From assembly GCA_002499905.1 (NCBI GenBank), contig DANP01000014.1, positions 20,298 through 84,297 of the forward strand: a stretch of DNA of 64,000 nucleotides. The letters are read 5' to 3'. The position numbers and the translations under genes are program-made. Below are positions 17,878 through 25,999 of this stretch, in pieces (within the stretch, counting starts at the first letter, position 1; the number at the start of each line of letters is the position of its first letter). The notes beneath the pieces were generated by a model. That model was not told the DNA's origin. It saw nothing but the letters and a program-made list of their open reading frames with translations, and made no database searches. This DNA is from Methanolinea sp. UBA277 (GTDB lineage: Archaea; Halobacteriota; Methanomicrobia; Methanomicrobiales; Methanospirillaceae).

Positions 17878-19409
17878 TTCCCCGCCTCACGTATGAATAC
17901 CGTCTCTTTCTCCTGGTAATCCTTCAGCTTTTCCGGTTCAAGAATTCGCCCGATGACATTGGTACCTTCAAACGGCTCCGAGGTCGGTCCAAATTCACTG
18001 TTGTCGGTGGTCCGGATCCCCACCAGCCCCGACCCCCTCCGCGAATCATTGGTGATGGCGAGGGTCGCTGCCGGGACCGTGTCCTGGGGAATATTTTCCG
18101 GGATGATCTTTACCCCTTTTGGTATGGAGGGCTTGAAGAGATAAACATCCTCAAAATGGAAGAAGAAGGGGAGTCTTCCCACCCTGTGCTGGTGGAGTCC
18201 GGTCAGCGTGCGGAAGATCTCGCAGGATGCCGGGGCATGAGCATCATCAAGTGAGATGTCGATCACTTTCTCGAAAAGGACCGTGGTGAGCTCAACCCGG
18301 CGGGCCTGCAGGCTTTCGAGCGTTGTCGCAGGAACCTGGTCGACGACCACCCGCTCTCCCTCAACGGCATCAATGGCGAGGCGGATTCCACGTTCTCCGG
18401 CAATCTGCTGCGCCTGTGAAAGTGGTTTTCCTATCAGGTCAAACCGCTCAGGCTGGACGGTCACGCAGAGGGTGTCGCCTTCACGGGTGAGCCGGGCGAG
18501 CTCTAATCCCTGCGTGATCTGCCCTACGACGGTATGAGCCGGAGAGGCCGGAATATCCTCAGTGTAGAGATAGATGCCTCCCCTGCTCTTTCCCCTCGTA
18601 CGCACCGTAACGACCCCCTCCCGGCGAGGGAGGCGGAGTTCTTCCGGAACATCAGTCTCACTCCGGGAGAGGTCCACGATGTGGGTGCTTCCCGAACGGC
18701 TGACAGAGAATAACCCCTCCCGGAGGGCGAGGAGCAGGTGCTCGACACTCTCAGCAGTGGTGGTGTCGATCTTATCCGCGGAGAACCCCTCGGCCGTAAT
18801 CATTACCCGGGTCACAATCTCCATCCCATCCTCAAGAATGAGATCGCGATCCGTTGTGGTAAACGACCGGGTAGTAGTATCAGCCCAGCTGATTACCTGT
18901 TCGATCCGGGTAATGGTATCGCCGGTTTCCCACCGGTCGAGCACCCCCATGCCGCTGACCACCCTGCCGATGACCCCCCCGTCACTACCGGCGCCAAAGT
19001 CTGCCGAATGGCGCATCTTGGAAAATATCAGGTAGGATCGTTTGGGATCATACCCGCCGCAGCCAAGGATGACATCGCCGCGTTCATACAGGTGGGGCAT
19101 ACGGGCCGGCCGGATCTCACTGGCAAAGGGGCCGAATGCTGCAGCGTACCGATCATGCCAGTGGATCTGATACCGTCTGGAAAAACCAGGAGAATCGAAT
19201 AGAGGTGCACCTTCCCCTACAGGTTCGACAATAATCTCCCCTCTGCTGGTCGTAACCCGGTAGCTGGACGTCCGGGCTGATTCCCGTGATGCCTGACGGA
19301 TCACAGCGACCGAGCAGCGCGGATCCCGATCGGATATGATCGCTCCCAGCCGTTGTTCACCTTCTATCTCGGACTTCGCCCCATCGAGATGGATGGTGAT
19401 GGTGGTCAT
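17874..19409 (-). CDS. mmp3: Methanogenesis marker protein 3
   Basis: A 511-residue protein of the marker 3 (UPF0288) family. The N-terminal part is a small beta-grasp-like domain (TITIHLDGAKSEIEGEQRLG). The middle has the cyclophilin-like stretches HLYERGDVILGCGGYDPKRSYLIFSK and GGVIGRVVSGMGVLDRW that define the family, and a second such region follows with GGIYLYTEDIPASPAHTVVG. Mmp3 is reported as a scaffold in the Mcr activation complex with Mmp7, Mmp17, McrC and component A2. It overlaps atwA upstream and mmp6 downstream by four bases each, so the atwA-mmp3-mmp6 unit is translationally coupled. Confidence 0.9.
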   Translation of the reverse strand: MTTITIHLDGAKSEIEGEQRLGAIISDRDPRCSVAVIRQASRESARTSSYRVTTSRGEIIVEPVGEGAPLFDSPGFSRRYQIHWHDRYAAAFGPFASEIRPARMPHLYERGDVILGCGGYDPKRSYLIFSKMRHSADFGAGSDGGVIGRVVSGMGVLDRWETGDTITRIEQVISWADTTTRSFTTTDRDLILEDGMEIVTRVMITAEGFSADKIDTTTAESVEHLLLALREGLFSVSRSGSTHIVDLSRSETDVPEELRLPRREGVVTVRTRGKSRGGIYLYTEDIPASPAHTVVGQITQGLELARLTREGDTLCVTVQPERFDLIGKPLSQAQQIAGERGIRLAIDAVEGERVVVDQVPATTLESLQARRVELTTVLFEKVIDISLDDAHAPASCEIFRTLTGLHQHRVGRLPFFFHFEDVYLFKPSIPKGVKIIPENIPQDTVPAATLAITNDSRRGSGLVGIRTTDNSEFGPTSEPFEGTNVIGRILEPEKLKDYQEKETVFIREAGK

Positions 19410-21022
19410 CCCTTCACGTCAGCCTTCCCCATGATCTTGCGCTCGTCTTCTGTCAGACTGTCCAGCACCTCGTCGGTCTTGCCGATCTGGATAATTTTGC
19501 CCCCCCGCATGAGGGCCAGCCGGTCACAGATGTCCTTGACAAAGTCCATATCATGGGATACCACAATGAAGGTTTCATCCATCTCGCCCCTTGCATGGAG
19601 AATGGAATGTTTGACGTCGATCTTGGTAAGCGGGTCCATGGTGCCGGTCGGCTCATCAAGGATTATCAGCCGTGGTTCACGGATGAGAACCTGGGCAAGA
19701 GCTACGCGATGCCGCTCCCCCTCGGAGAGCTGCCCTGGATGACGGTCAAGGATCTCCCTGCTCTTGGCCTCGGTGAATCCTGCCATCCGGAGGGTCAGGA
19801 TAGCTTTGCGCATAGCGAGTTCCTTCGGGAATTCAAGCCCGATCGCATCGGTGAGATTGTCGAGAACAGTCCGGTGGGGATAGAGATCATACTCCTGGTG
19901 GAGCAGGCCGATATACCCTTTTGCCCGCCCCCGGTTTTCGATCCCGGGCTTGGTCATGTCAACGAGGTCATCCCCAATCCTGATATTCATCTCTCCGGAC
20001 GTCGGTTCGATGATCCCTGCGATGATACGGGAGAGGGTGGTCTTCCCGGCACCACTCTTCCCGATAATGCCGAAAATTTCCCGTGCAGCTACCTCGAAGG
20101 TTACCCCGTTCACCGCCCTGACCACACCGCGGTCAACGGAGATGTACCGTTTGTACACATCCCGGGCGTTCAGGATGTAATCTCCCAGTTTCGGGCTTTC
20201 GTATTCTTCGGTGTCGGAGAGGCCTTCCATGAACTTACTGATGACGTCTGCCGGACTCCCGAGTATGACCACCCTGCCCTCCTCGAGGAGCATCGCACGG
20301 TCAGCAACCTCCTCGATGACCTGTGAGAAGTGAGAGGTAACCACCATCCCCATGTTATTGGTTTCTGCAGCTTCGGTCAGCATGGTGTGAACAAGGTGGG
20401 CAGTCTGCGGGTCGAGCGTCCCGGTCGGCTCATCGGCAAAAAGGAGGAACGGTTCCTTCGCCAGCTGGCGGGCGAGGACAACCCGCTGCTTTTCTCCCCC
20501 GGAAAGGTCCCTGGCGATATGCATCATGCGATGGGAGAGCCGGACCTGGTCCACAAGGTCAGCGGCTCTGGTGATCGACTTGTCCTGGGGATAGTTGATA
20601 TCATCGAGAGCGTGAAGGATGTTCTCAATCACACGGTCATTTCCATAGAGCGCAAACGTCCTCTGGAACATGATCGCCGTGCTCTTCATAATACGGCGCT
20701 TCATGGCGCTGTTGCGTTCGTCCCAAAAATCAACATCCAGCTCTTTCAGCGTCCCGTTACACTTCGGACATGCTTTTCCTGCAGTACTCCCCACAGCGAC
20801 AAATTCACACGAATCGCAGGCGGCAACATGGTAGACAATTGATCCCGAAGTAGGTGGTTGTTCAACACCCCGTATGAGATGCATCAGGACGGTCTTTCCC
20901 GCACCGCTCCGCCCGATAATTCCGAGGACTTCCCCTTCTCCTATCTCAAAAGAAATACTATCAAGGACCCGTTTACCCTCAAAGTCCATGCAGAGATTGT
21001 CTACCGTGATAAGTGGCTTCAT
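19406..21022 (-). CDS. atwA: Methyl-coenzyme M reductase system component A2 (AtwA)
   Basis: A 538-residue protein with two ABC ATPase domains and no membrane spans. Domain 1 has Walker A GRSGAGKT near residue 38, a zinc-ribbon insertion with CDSC and CPKC pairs (about 69-88), signature LSGGEKQR and Walker B LLFADEPTG. Domain 2 has GKSGAGKT, LSEGERHR and LIILDEPTG. The zinc-ribbon insert and duplicated domains mark AtwA (A2), the ATPase that powers reductive activation of methyl-coenzyme M reductase. It is the first gene of the marker operon; GAGGAGAGGA lies directly before the ATG and a TATA box lies about 50 bases upstream. Confidence 0.95.
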   Translation of the reverse strand: MKPLITVDNLCMDFEGKRVLDSISFEIGEGEVLGIIGRSGAGKTVLMHLIRGVEQPPTSGSIVYHVAACDSCEFVAVGSTAGKACPKCNGTLKELDVDFWDERNSAMKRRIMKSTAIMFQRTFALYGNDRVIENILHALDDINYPQDKSITRAADLVDQVRLSHRMMHIARDLSGGEKQRVVLARQLAKEPFLLFADEPTGTLDPQTAHLVHTMLTEAAETNNMGMVVTSHFSQVIEEVADRAMLLEEGRVVILGSPADVISKFMEGLSDTEEYESPKLGDYILNARDVYKRYISVDRGVVRAVNGVTFEVAAREIFGIIGKSGAGKTTLSRIIAGIIEPTSGEMNIRIGDDLVDMTKPGIENRGRAKGYIGLLHQEYDLYPHRTVLDNLTDAIGLEFPKELAMRKAILTLRMAGFTEAKSREILDRHPGQLSEGERHRVALAQVLIREPRLIILDEPTGTMDPLTKIDVKHSILHARGEMDETFIVVSHDMDFVKDICDRLALMRGGKIIQIGKTDEVLDSLTEDERKIMGKADVKG

Positions 21023-21067
21023 TCCTCTCCTCTCATATCCTAATATTGCATTCAGGACATATTACTT

Positions 21068-21077
21068 TTTATATAAA
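21068..21077 (-). promoter_or_regulatory. TATA box of the atwA-mmp operon
   Basis: Read on the minus strand the element is TTTATATAAA, a strong archaeal TATA box centred about 50 bases before the atwA ATG. That predicts a transcription start near 21047 and a leader of about 25 bases, which contains the GAGGAGAGGA ribosome binding site. It is the only clear promoter for the seven-gene operon. Confidence 0.7.
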
Positions 21078-21091
21078 GACAAAACGGGCGA

Positions 21092-21904
21092 TCACACCGT
21101 TTTGAGGTTTTTCACGATTTCCACCACATCCCTGACATTTTTTACGATATGGTGGGCCGCCTGGTAGAGCTCGGCAGGTTTGTCTCCCGGCTGTTGCTCC
21201 GAAAGGATTGCCACATCCGCCCGTTTCATGGCACAGAGGTCATTAATCCCGTCTCCCACCATCACCACCTGGTCATACTCTTCCTTGAGATCGGTTACGA
21301 TCTGGGCTTTCACAGTGGGTGTTGCCACCCCGTATACCCGGTCCCGGGGGATCCCCAGGTAATCGGCCATCTTCTCGAGTTTCGTCACCCTGTCTCCCGA
21401 GGCGATGAAGGTCGGGACCCCAAGGGAGTGAAGCTCCCGGATGGCCTCCATCGCCCCTTCGAACGGCCTCCCCCCGGTGGTGACGGTAAACTCAATCGAA
21501 TCCGAGGCCATGTTCAGGATTACGCCGCTGTTCAGGGTGACTACCTCCTCCCGTTTGCAGACCGCCCAGACATTCCTGATACAGTCCTGGAGGTCACCGA
21601 TAGTCGCCCGTGTGTCGGTATACAGCGCATCACCAATCTCATCTGCCGTCGTTATCTTCCGGGTACAGCTGATACCAAACCCGGCATGGTGGGAGACGAG
21701 GTAGGTTGAGAGGAGCTCGGACGGGTCTGCCGCAATGACCTCCCGCGAATGGACGTGAATGATTACGAGGACCCGGTCCGGTGAACTAAAGGTCAGGGTG
21801 ACAGTCTCGATTCCCGGCAGGAGCTGCTGCCCGGCTATGTCTTTTGCCACCCGGTACGTATGGAGGAGCGTTCCCGCACTGTCAAATACCACTGCAACCG
21901 ACAT
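21092..21904 (-). CDS. HAD-superfamily phosphatase (soluble P-type-ATPase-like)
   Basis: A 270-residue HAD protein. Motif I is VVFDSAGTLL (nucleophile Asp at residue 8, with Ala where most phosphatases have a second Asp, as in P-type ATPase P-domains). Motif II is FIASGDR, a Lys follows in TPTVKAQIV, and motif III is MVGDGINDLCAMKRADVAI. There are no membrane helices, so this is the soluble archaeal relative of P-type ATPase phosphorylation domains, probably a phosphatase of unknown substrate. It is divergent from the ribose-1,5-bisphosphate isomerase gene with start regions almost touching. Confidence 0.85.
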   Translation of the reverse strand: MSVAVVFDSAGTLLHTYRVAKDIAGQQLLPGIETVTLTFSSPDRVLVIIHVHSREVIAADPSELLSTYLVSHHAGFGISCTRKITTADEIGDALYTDTRATIGDLQDCIRNVWAVCKREEVVTLNSGVILNMASDSIEFTVTTGGRPFEGAMEAIRELHSLGVPTFIASGDRVTKLEKMADYLGIPRDRVYGVATPTVKAQIVTDLKEEYDQVVMVGDGINDLCAMKRADVAILSEQQPGDKPAELYQAAHHIVKNVRDVVEIVKNLKTV

Positions 21905-21959
21905 GAATCATCCCGCAAAGTTCTTTGTAACAGATTGGCATGTTATGATCAGTACGTCC

Positions 21960-22910
21960 ATGACCGTAACTGGTACTGCAGAGAAAATAAAGAAGATGGA
22001 AATCCGGGGTGCAGGCAGGATTGCACGGGCAGCGGTAACTGCATTGAAGGATCATGCTGATGGTGTCACCGCCACGGATTTCCCGGGGTTCAGGGATGCA
22101 ATGGATGAGGCCGCACAGGTGCTGCTCTCCACGAGACCGACGGCGGTCTCCCTCCCGAATGCCGTCCACCTGGTCATGAGCTCGCTCTCCGGCGATATCC
22201 ACTCGGTAACTGAGGCAAAACAGCGGTTCTCCGCGGCCTGCACCCGTTTCCTCAGCACGTCCGGACAGGCTGTCGAAAGGATCGGGACGATCGGGGCACG
22301 GCACATCAGGGACGGGGATGTGGTGATGACCCACTGCAATTCCGAAACAGCGCTTGCCTGCCTCATCCAGGCCCATCTGAACGGCACCAGTTTTGAAGTC
22401 TTTGCCACCGAGGTGCGGCCCCGTAACCAGGGGCACCTCACCATCAGAACCCTGAACGATGCGGGGATTGCGACCAGCTTCATCGTCGATTCTGCAGCCC
22501 GGTACTTCATGAAGAAGGTTGACCTCGTGGTGGTAGGGGCCGACGCCGTCACGGTCAATGGTGCGGTGATTAACAAGATCGGGACATCGCAGATAGCGCT
22601 GGCCGCTCATGAATCGCGGACTTCGGTAATGGTCACTGCCGAGACCTACAAATTTGCCCCCCGCACGATTCTCGGCGAATTTATTGCGATCGAGGAGCGG
22701 GATGCGGCTGAAGTGCTACCGCCGGAGATCGCTGCAGCGCTCCCCCTGGTCAGGGTGCGGAACCCGGCATTCGATGTGACCCCTCCGGGATACATTGACC
22801 TGATCGTGACCGAAGAAGGAGCAATCCCCCCTCAGATGGCCTACCTCATTATCAGGGATTACCTGGGCTGGGAGATCGACGAGTTCACCGGGGCGGGCGG
22901 GTGGCTATGA
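21960..22910 (+). CDS. Ribose-1,5-bisphosphate isomerase
   Basis: A 316-residue protein of the eIF2B/5-methylthioribose-1-phosphate isomerase superfamily. Diagnostic segments are KKMEIRGAGRIARAAVTAL at the N-terminus, the DVVMTHCNSETALACLI segment with the catalytic Cys, EVRPRNQGHLTIRTL, and LVVVGADAVTVNGAVINKIGTSQIAL with the catalytic Asp. In archaea the enzyme (E2b2) turns ribose-1,5-bisphosphate into ribulose-1,5-bisphosphate in the AMP/nucleoside degradation route that feeds type III RuBisCO; neither partner gene is in the window. ATGs at 21903 and 21945 are also possible; the one chosen gives the length and start typical of the family. Its stop overlaps the next small gene as ATGA. Confidence 0.87.
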   Translation: MTVTGTAEKIKKMEIRGAGRIARAAVTALKDHADGVTATDFPGFRDAMDEAAQVLLSTRPTAVSLPNAVHLVMSSLSGDIHSVTEAKQRFSAACTRFLSTSGQAVERIGTIGARHIRDGDVVMTHCNSETALACLIQAHLNGTSFEVFATEVRPRNQGHLTIRTLNDAGIATSFIVDSAARYFMKKVDLVVVGADAVTVNGAVINKIGTSQIALAAHESRTSVMVTAETYKFAPRTILGEFIAIEERDAAEVLPPEIAAALPLVRVRNPAFDVTPPGYIDLIVTEEGAIPPQMAYLIIRDYLGWEIDEFTGAGGWL

Positions 22911-23161
22911 GCGATACCGAATCCGGGCAGCCGGAGATTACCCCGGAAGAAATCGTCCGGCATGACAGCAGGGAAGGGATGACCTGGCACCGGTCTCCGC
23001 GTTCAGACCACATCCGGTCCCGTTTTTCAGGACGAGAGGGTGTTCTTGGCAGTGGTCACCGGCTGACGGGTGCCCGGATGATTTACCGCAAACGGAATAA
23101 AGATCCCCGATATACGGGAGACTATCTGACCGAGGAGATGGTATGGAACTGGAGTTCATGA
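22907..23161 (+). CDS. Small hypothetical protein between E2b2 and dapF
   Basis: An 84-residue frame starting in a four-base overlap with the E2b2 stop and ending 19 bases inside dapF, so it fits tightly into an operon. The sequence is highly charged, with many Arg, Asp and Glu, one Trp in EGMTWHRSP and a C-terminal YTGDYLTEEMVWNWSS, and has no cysteine or membrane span. I do not recognise a family. Compact spacing on both sides is the main argument that it is real. Confidence 0.6.
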   Translation: MSDTESGQPEITPEEIVRHDSREGMTWHRSPRSDHIRSRFSGREGVLGSGHRLTGARMIYRKRNKDPRYTGDYLTEEMVWNWSS

Positions 23162-23961
23162 AACTGCATGGAAACGGGAATGATTTTATCCTGATCGACG
23201 AATACGGGTGCCAGTGCATTCCGGATGAGATGAAGGCCCAGTTTGCCGCCCTGTACTGTGACCGGCGGTTTGGCATCGGAGGGGACGGGGTACTCTACAT
23301 CCAGCGGTCGGCAAAGGCCGACCTCCGGATGCGTCTCTTCCAGCCGGACGAGAGCGAGGCTGAGATGTGCGGGAACGGAATCCGCTGTTTTGTCAAGTAT
23401 GCCTTCGATACCGGATATGTTAAGAAAGCCTGCTCGGTCGAGACTCTGGCCGGGATCATCCGTGTGGAGATGGGGTACGAAGATGATACCTTCATGGCCA
23501 CCATCGATATGCCCGAGCCGAAGTTTGACCGGAAGGACATCCCGGCGACAGGCGTTGGGGAGTACCGGGAAACCATTGAAGGCTCCGAGGTGTATGCGGT
23601 GAACACCGGGGTACCTCATGCGGTTGTATTCGTCGAGGATATCCAATCCGTCAATCCGGAAGAGGCCGGTCCCGCGATCCGGCATCACCGGACGTTTCCC
23701 AAAGGGGCAAATGTCAACTTCGTGGAGCGGGCAGGAGGAGACACCCTCAGGATCAGGACCTTTGAGCGGGGAGTCGAGGGAGAGACTCTCTCCTGCGGGA
23801 CCGGGGCAACAGCCGCCGCAGCTGTCGCCCACCGGCTCGGGTATGTCACATCTCCGGTCACGGTCGAAACGCAGGGGGGGGCCCTCATCATCAACCTGGG
23901 AGAGGTTACGAAAACAACCGGCCCCGCAACAACGGTATTCAAGGGCGTCATCAGCTTCTGA
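23143..23961 (+). CDS. dapF: Diaminopimelate epimerase
   Basis: A 272-residue enzyme that interconverts LL- and meso-diaminopimelate in lysine synthesis. Both catalytic cysteine regions are present: MCGNGIRCFVKYA (first Cys, about residue 77) and the C-terminal SCGTGATAAAAVAHRLG (second Cys, about residue 215). The start MKLHGNGNDF block follows the usual few extra residues. A GAGGAGAT ribosome binding site lies about six bases before the chosen ATG; a later ATG (23158) would overlap the upstream stop as ATGA. A strong hairpin follows the gene. Confidence 0.95.
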   Translation: MELEFMKLHGNGNDFILIDEYGCQCIPDEMKAQFAALYCDRRFGIGGDGVLYIQRSAKADLRMRLFQPDESEAEMCGNGIRCFVKYAFDTGYVKKACSVETLAGIIRVEMGYEDDTFMATIDMPEPKFDRKDIPATGVGEYRETIEGSEVYAVNTGVPHAVVFVEDIQSVNPEEAGPAIRHHRTFPKGANVNFVERAGGDTLRIRTFERGVEGETLSCGTGATAAAAVAHRLGYVTSPVTVETQGGALIINLGEVTKTTGPATTVFKGVISF

Positions 23962-23994
23962 ATGTTTCCGGCAATACTCCTGCCGGAAGATCCT

Positions 23995-24012
23995 GGTGCC
24001 GGCCCCGGCACC
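23995..24012 (+). terminator. Hairpin after dapF
   Basis: GGTGCCGG-cc-CCGGCACC is a perfect 8-base inverted repeat starting 34 bases after the dapF stop and followed by a pyrimidine-rich TTCTTTCTCTTCTG. Archaeal termination depends mainly on T-rich tracts, so the hairpin may instead stabilise the 3' end. It lies between dapF and the converging ccdA-like gene. Confidence 0.5.
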
Positions 24013-24085
24013 GGAACAGTTCTTTCTCTTCTGTAACTCCGCCCGACTGATTCCAGGCCCCTCTTTAGTGAACGGGGGTGATCTT

Positions 24086-24760
24086 CTATAGTATATCCTG
24101 CACCCGGAAGACCCCGAAGAGGTAGTATACGGACACCGCGACCATCAGGGCGCCTGTCAGCAGGTTGACCGTCCGCCGGTGCTTCACAAGATAAGCCGAT
24201 GCCTGGTTCCCCCTCAGTGTCGAGAGAGCAGATAAAGCGATGAGGGGCACGGCCATCCCGGCACCGAAAAGGATAAAGCTTGTCAGGCTGGAGAGGAACC
24301 CCAGCGCACTGGTGGACAGGGCAAGCAGGATAGCGACCGGGGCGGCATTGCAGGGAAGGATCAGGATCCCAAAGAAGAGGCCGAACACGAAAGCGCCGAG
24401 AAACGGGCTCTTTTCCGCAGGGATCTGCGGTGACGGCAGGGGGATCTCCGGGCTCCAGCCTGTCATGAGGAGCAGGCCGATGACCAGCAGCAGGGTGTAG
24501 GCGGCCGGCGAGATGATGCCCAGAGCCCCGGAGAGGGGAAGGGCGAGGATGGATACCACGATCAGGCCAAAGGCCAGCATGGATACGAGAATTCCCCCGC
24601 CGGCGATGAGGCCAAGGAGGATACGCGCCCGCAGCCCCTCTGCAGCTCCGGCCTGCCCGGAGAGGAAGGAGAGGTATCCGGGATAGAGGGGAAGGACGCA
24701 TACCGCCCCGAGCGGTGCAAGGAGCCCGGCGGCGAATGCGATACCCCAGTCTGAAAGCAT
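24086..24760 (-). CDS. CcdA/DsbD-family transmembrane thiol transporter
   Basis: A 224-residue membrane protein with six hydrophobic spans. Family marks are FAAGLLAPLGAVCVLPLYPGYLSFLSG in the first span and GLFFGILILPCNAAPVAILLAL in the fourth; each holds one Cys (VCVLP, LPCNAAP), as in CcdA, where they carry electrons across the membrane. It begins in a TAATG overlap with the lipoprotein redoxin gene, its likely periplasmic partner. The pair should move reducing power to extracytoplasmic thiols; the final target is not clear from the window. Confidence 0.88.
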   Translation of the reverse strand: MLSDWGIAFAAGLLAPLGAVCVLPLYPGYLSFLSGQAGAAEGLRARILLGLIAGGGILVSMLAFGLIVVSILALPLSGALGIISPAAYTLLLVIGLLLMTGWSPEIPLPSPQIPAEKSPFLGAFVFGLFFGILILPCNAAPVAILLALSTSALGFLSSLTSFILFGAGMAVPLIALSALSTLRGNQASAYLVKHRRTVNLLTGALMVAVSVYYLFGVFRVQDIL

Positions 24761-25323
24761 TACCGGCACCCGGAGAGAACCTGCGAGAGATCTGCGGCGC
24801 TCTTGATTCCGGGGGAGAGCAGCCCTGCCGTACCGTCCGGGCACACCAGGATGAGGGGAGCCTGGGCCGGGGAGAGCACGGTCATCCCGAACCGGTCGAG
24901 CAGCGACCGGGTCATGACAGGAGGTGAACGGGCATACCGGCCGGTATATCCCTTCTGTTCAGTGTAGCGGAGGAGCGATCCGGCATCACCATTCGGATCG
25001 ATATCAAGACCGATCAGGACAAACGGGATGGTCCCCCCCGCTTCCAGCCGGGTAATCTCCTCCTGCTGCTTCATACAGACCGGGCAGGTGATGGTAAAGG
25101 TCTGGATGAACACGGGGCGATCAGAGTACCTATTCACCGAGAAAACTTCACCGGTGCGGACATCGGTGAGCTCCGTTGTCCGCCAGGAGTCATCAGTGCC
25201 GCCGCCGGGGCTGTCTGCACAGCCGGCAAGCATCAGCAGGGCCAGGAGAACGGAGACGATGAAACCGGCCGCCACCAGCCTCTTCGGGGAATATATCCTC
25301 TCTCTCACCCTACTGGATCTCAT
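24760..25323 (-). CDS. Thioredoxin-like (TlpA-type) lipoprotein
   Basis: A 187-residue lipoprotein. The signal peptide ends in MLAGC (lipobox). A redoxin fold follows: RPVFIQTFTITCPVCMKQQEE carries the CPVC active site, then FVLIGLDIDPNGD and a cis-Pro-like APLILV segment. It should face outside the membrane and be reduced by the CcdA-like protein that overlaps its stop. The ATG chosen overlaps the end of radB by 14 bases; a GTG just after the radB stop is an alternative. Confidence 0.83.
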   Translation of the reverse strand: MRSSRVRERIYSPKRLVAAGFIVSVLLALLMLAGCADSPGGGTDDSWRTTELTDVRTGEVFSVNRYSDRPVFIQTFTITCPVCMKQQEEITRLEAGGTIPFVLIGLDIDPNGDAGSLLRYTEQKGYTGRYARSPPVMTRSLLDRFGMTVLSPAQAPLILVCPDGTAGLLSPGIKSAADLSQVLSGCR

Positions 25324-25999
25324 TCGCACGCTCCCGGACCGCGATGCCGCGTTCCACGATATCAAAGACTAACGAACCACCGCCAGGGCGTGACCGGTGT
25401 TTTTCAAGAACAGCCTTCCGGCTTCCATTCAACCGGTCAATCCGCACAATTACCTTGGAGATATGGGCGAGGGCAGTGCCGCCGAGCCCTACAAAGACGT
25501 TCCTCTGGACATCCATGTAGACCTGGTTGGTGATGAGGACCGGGATGTTATACTTCTTTGCATACCCGAGGAGATGGACGATTTGCCGGGACAAGCGCTG
25601 CATGGTGTCCGTGCCCTTCTCCAGACGGGTGCGGTAGAGGCCGGTGGCCGAGTCCATGACGATCAGACCGATCCTGCCCCCTGCAAGGTGGCGCCCGATA
25701 CCCGCGATCATGATCCCCTGCTGTTCAAAATCATGAGGTTCGTACAGGATCAGCCCGCTGGCGAGCGCTTCGGCCTCGTCACCGGCAACCTGCCGGAATC
25801 GTTCAATAGAGAACCCTTCCGTATCGATGAAGATAACCTCCTTTCCGGCCCGCAGACAACTGACCGCTGCGATGATGCAGAGCACACTCTTCCCGCTGGC
25901 CGGTCCCCCGTAGAACTGAGTGATGATCCTGGGTTCGAGGCCGCCTCCGAGGAGATCGTCAAGGACGGGCTCACCTGTGCTCAACCGTTCGTCTTTCAT
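25310..25999 (-). CDS. radB: DNA repair and recombination protein RadB
   Basis: A 229-residue RecA-family protein without the N-terminal helix-hairpin-helix domain of RadA, which is the mark of the euryarchaeal paralogue RadB. Walker A is GGPASGKS near residue 31, Walker B is IGLIVMDS near 110, and the ITNQVYMD segment near 160 is the RecA-family L2 region. RadB modulates RadA-dependent recombination. It starts directly at the larC stop and is likely co-transcribed with larC and the thiol genes, although no functional link is obvious. Confidence 0.93.
   Translation of the reverse strand: MKDERLSTGEPVLDDLLGGGLEPRIITQFYGGPASGKSVLCIIAAVSCLRAGKEVIFIDTEGFSIERFRQVAGDEAEALASGLILYEPHDFEQQGIMIAGIGRHLAGGRIGLIVMDSATGLYRTRLEKGTDTMQRLSRQIVHLLGYAKKYNIPVLITNQVYMDVQRNVFVGLGGTALAHISKVIVRIDRLNGSRKAVLEKHRSRPGGGSLVFDIVERGIAVRERANEIQ

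Noticed and set aside
21759..21959. Long N-terminal extension of the ribose-1,5-bisphosphate isomerase
   Set aside because: It is antisense to the start of the HAD gene and lacks family similarity; ATGs near 21945-21960 match the normal length.
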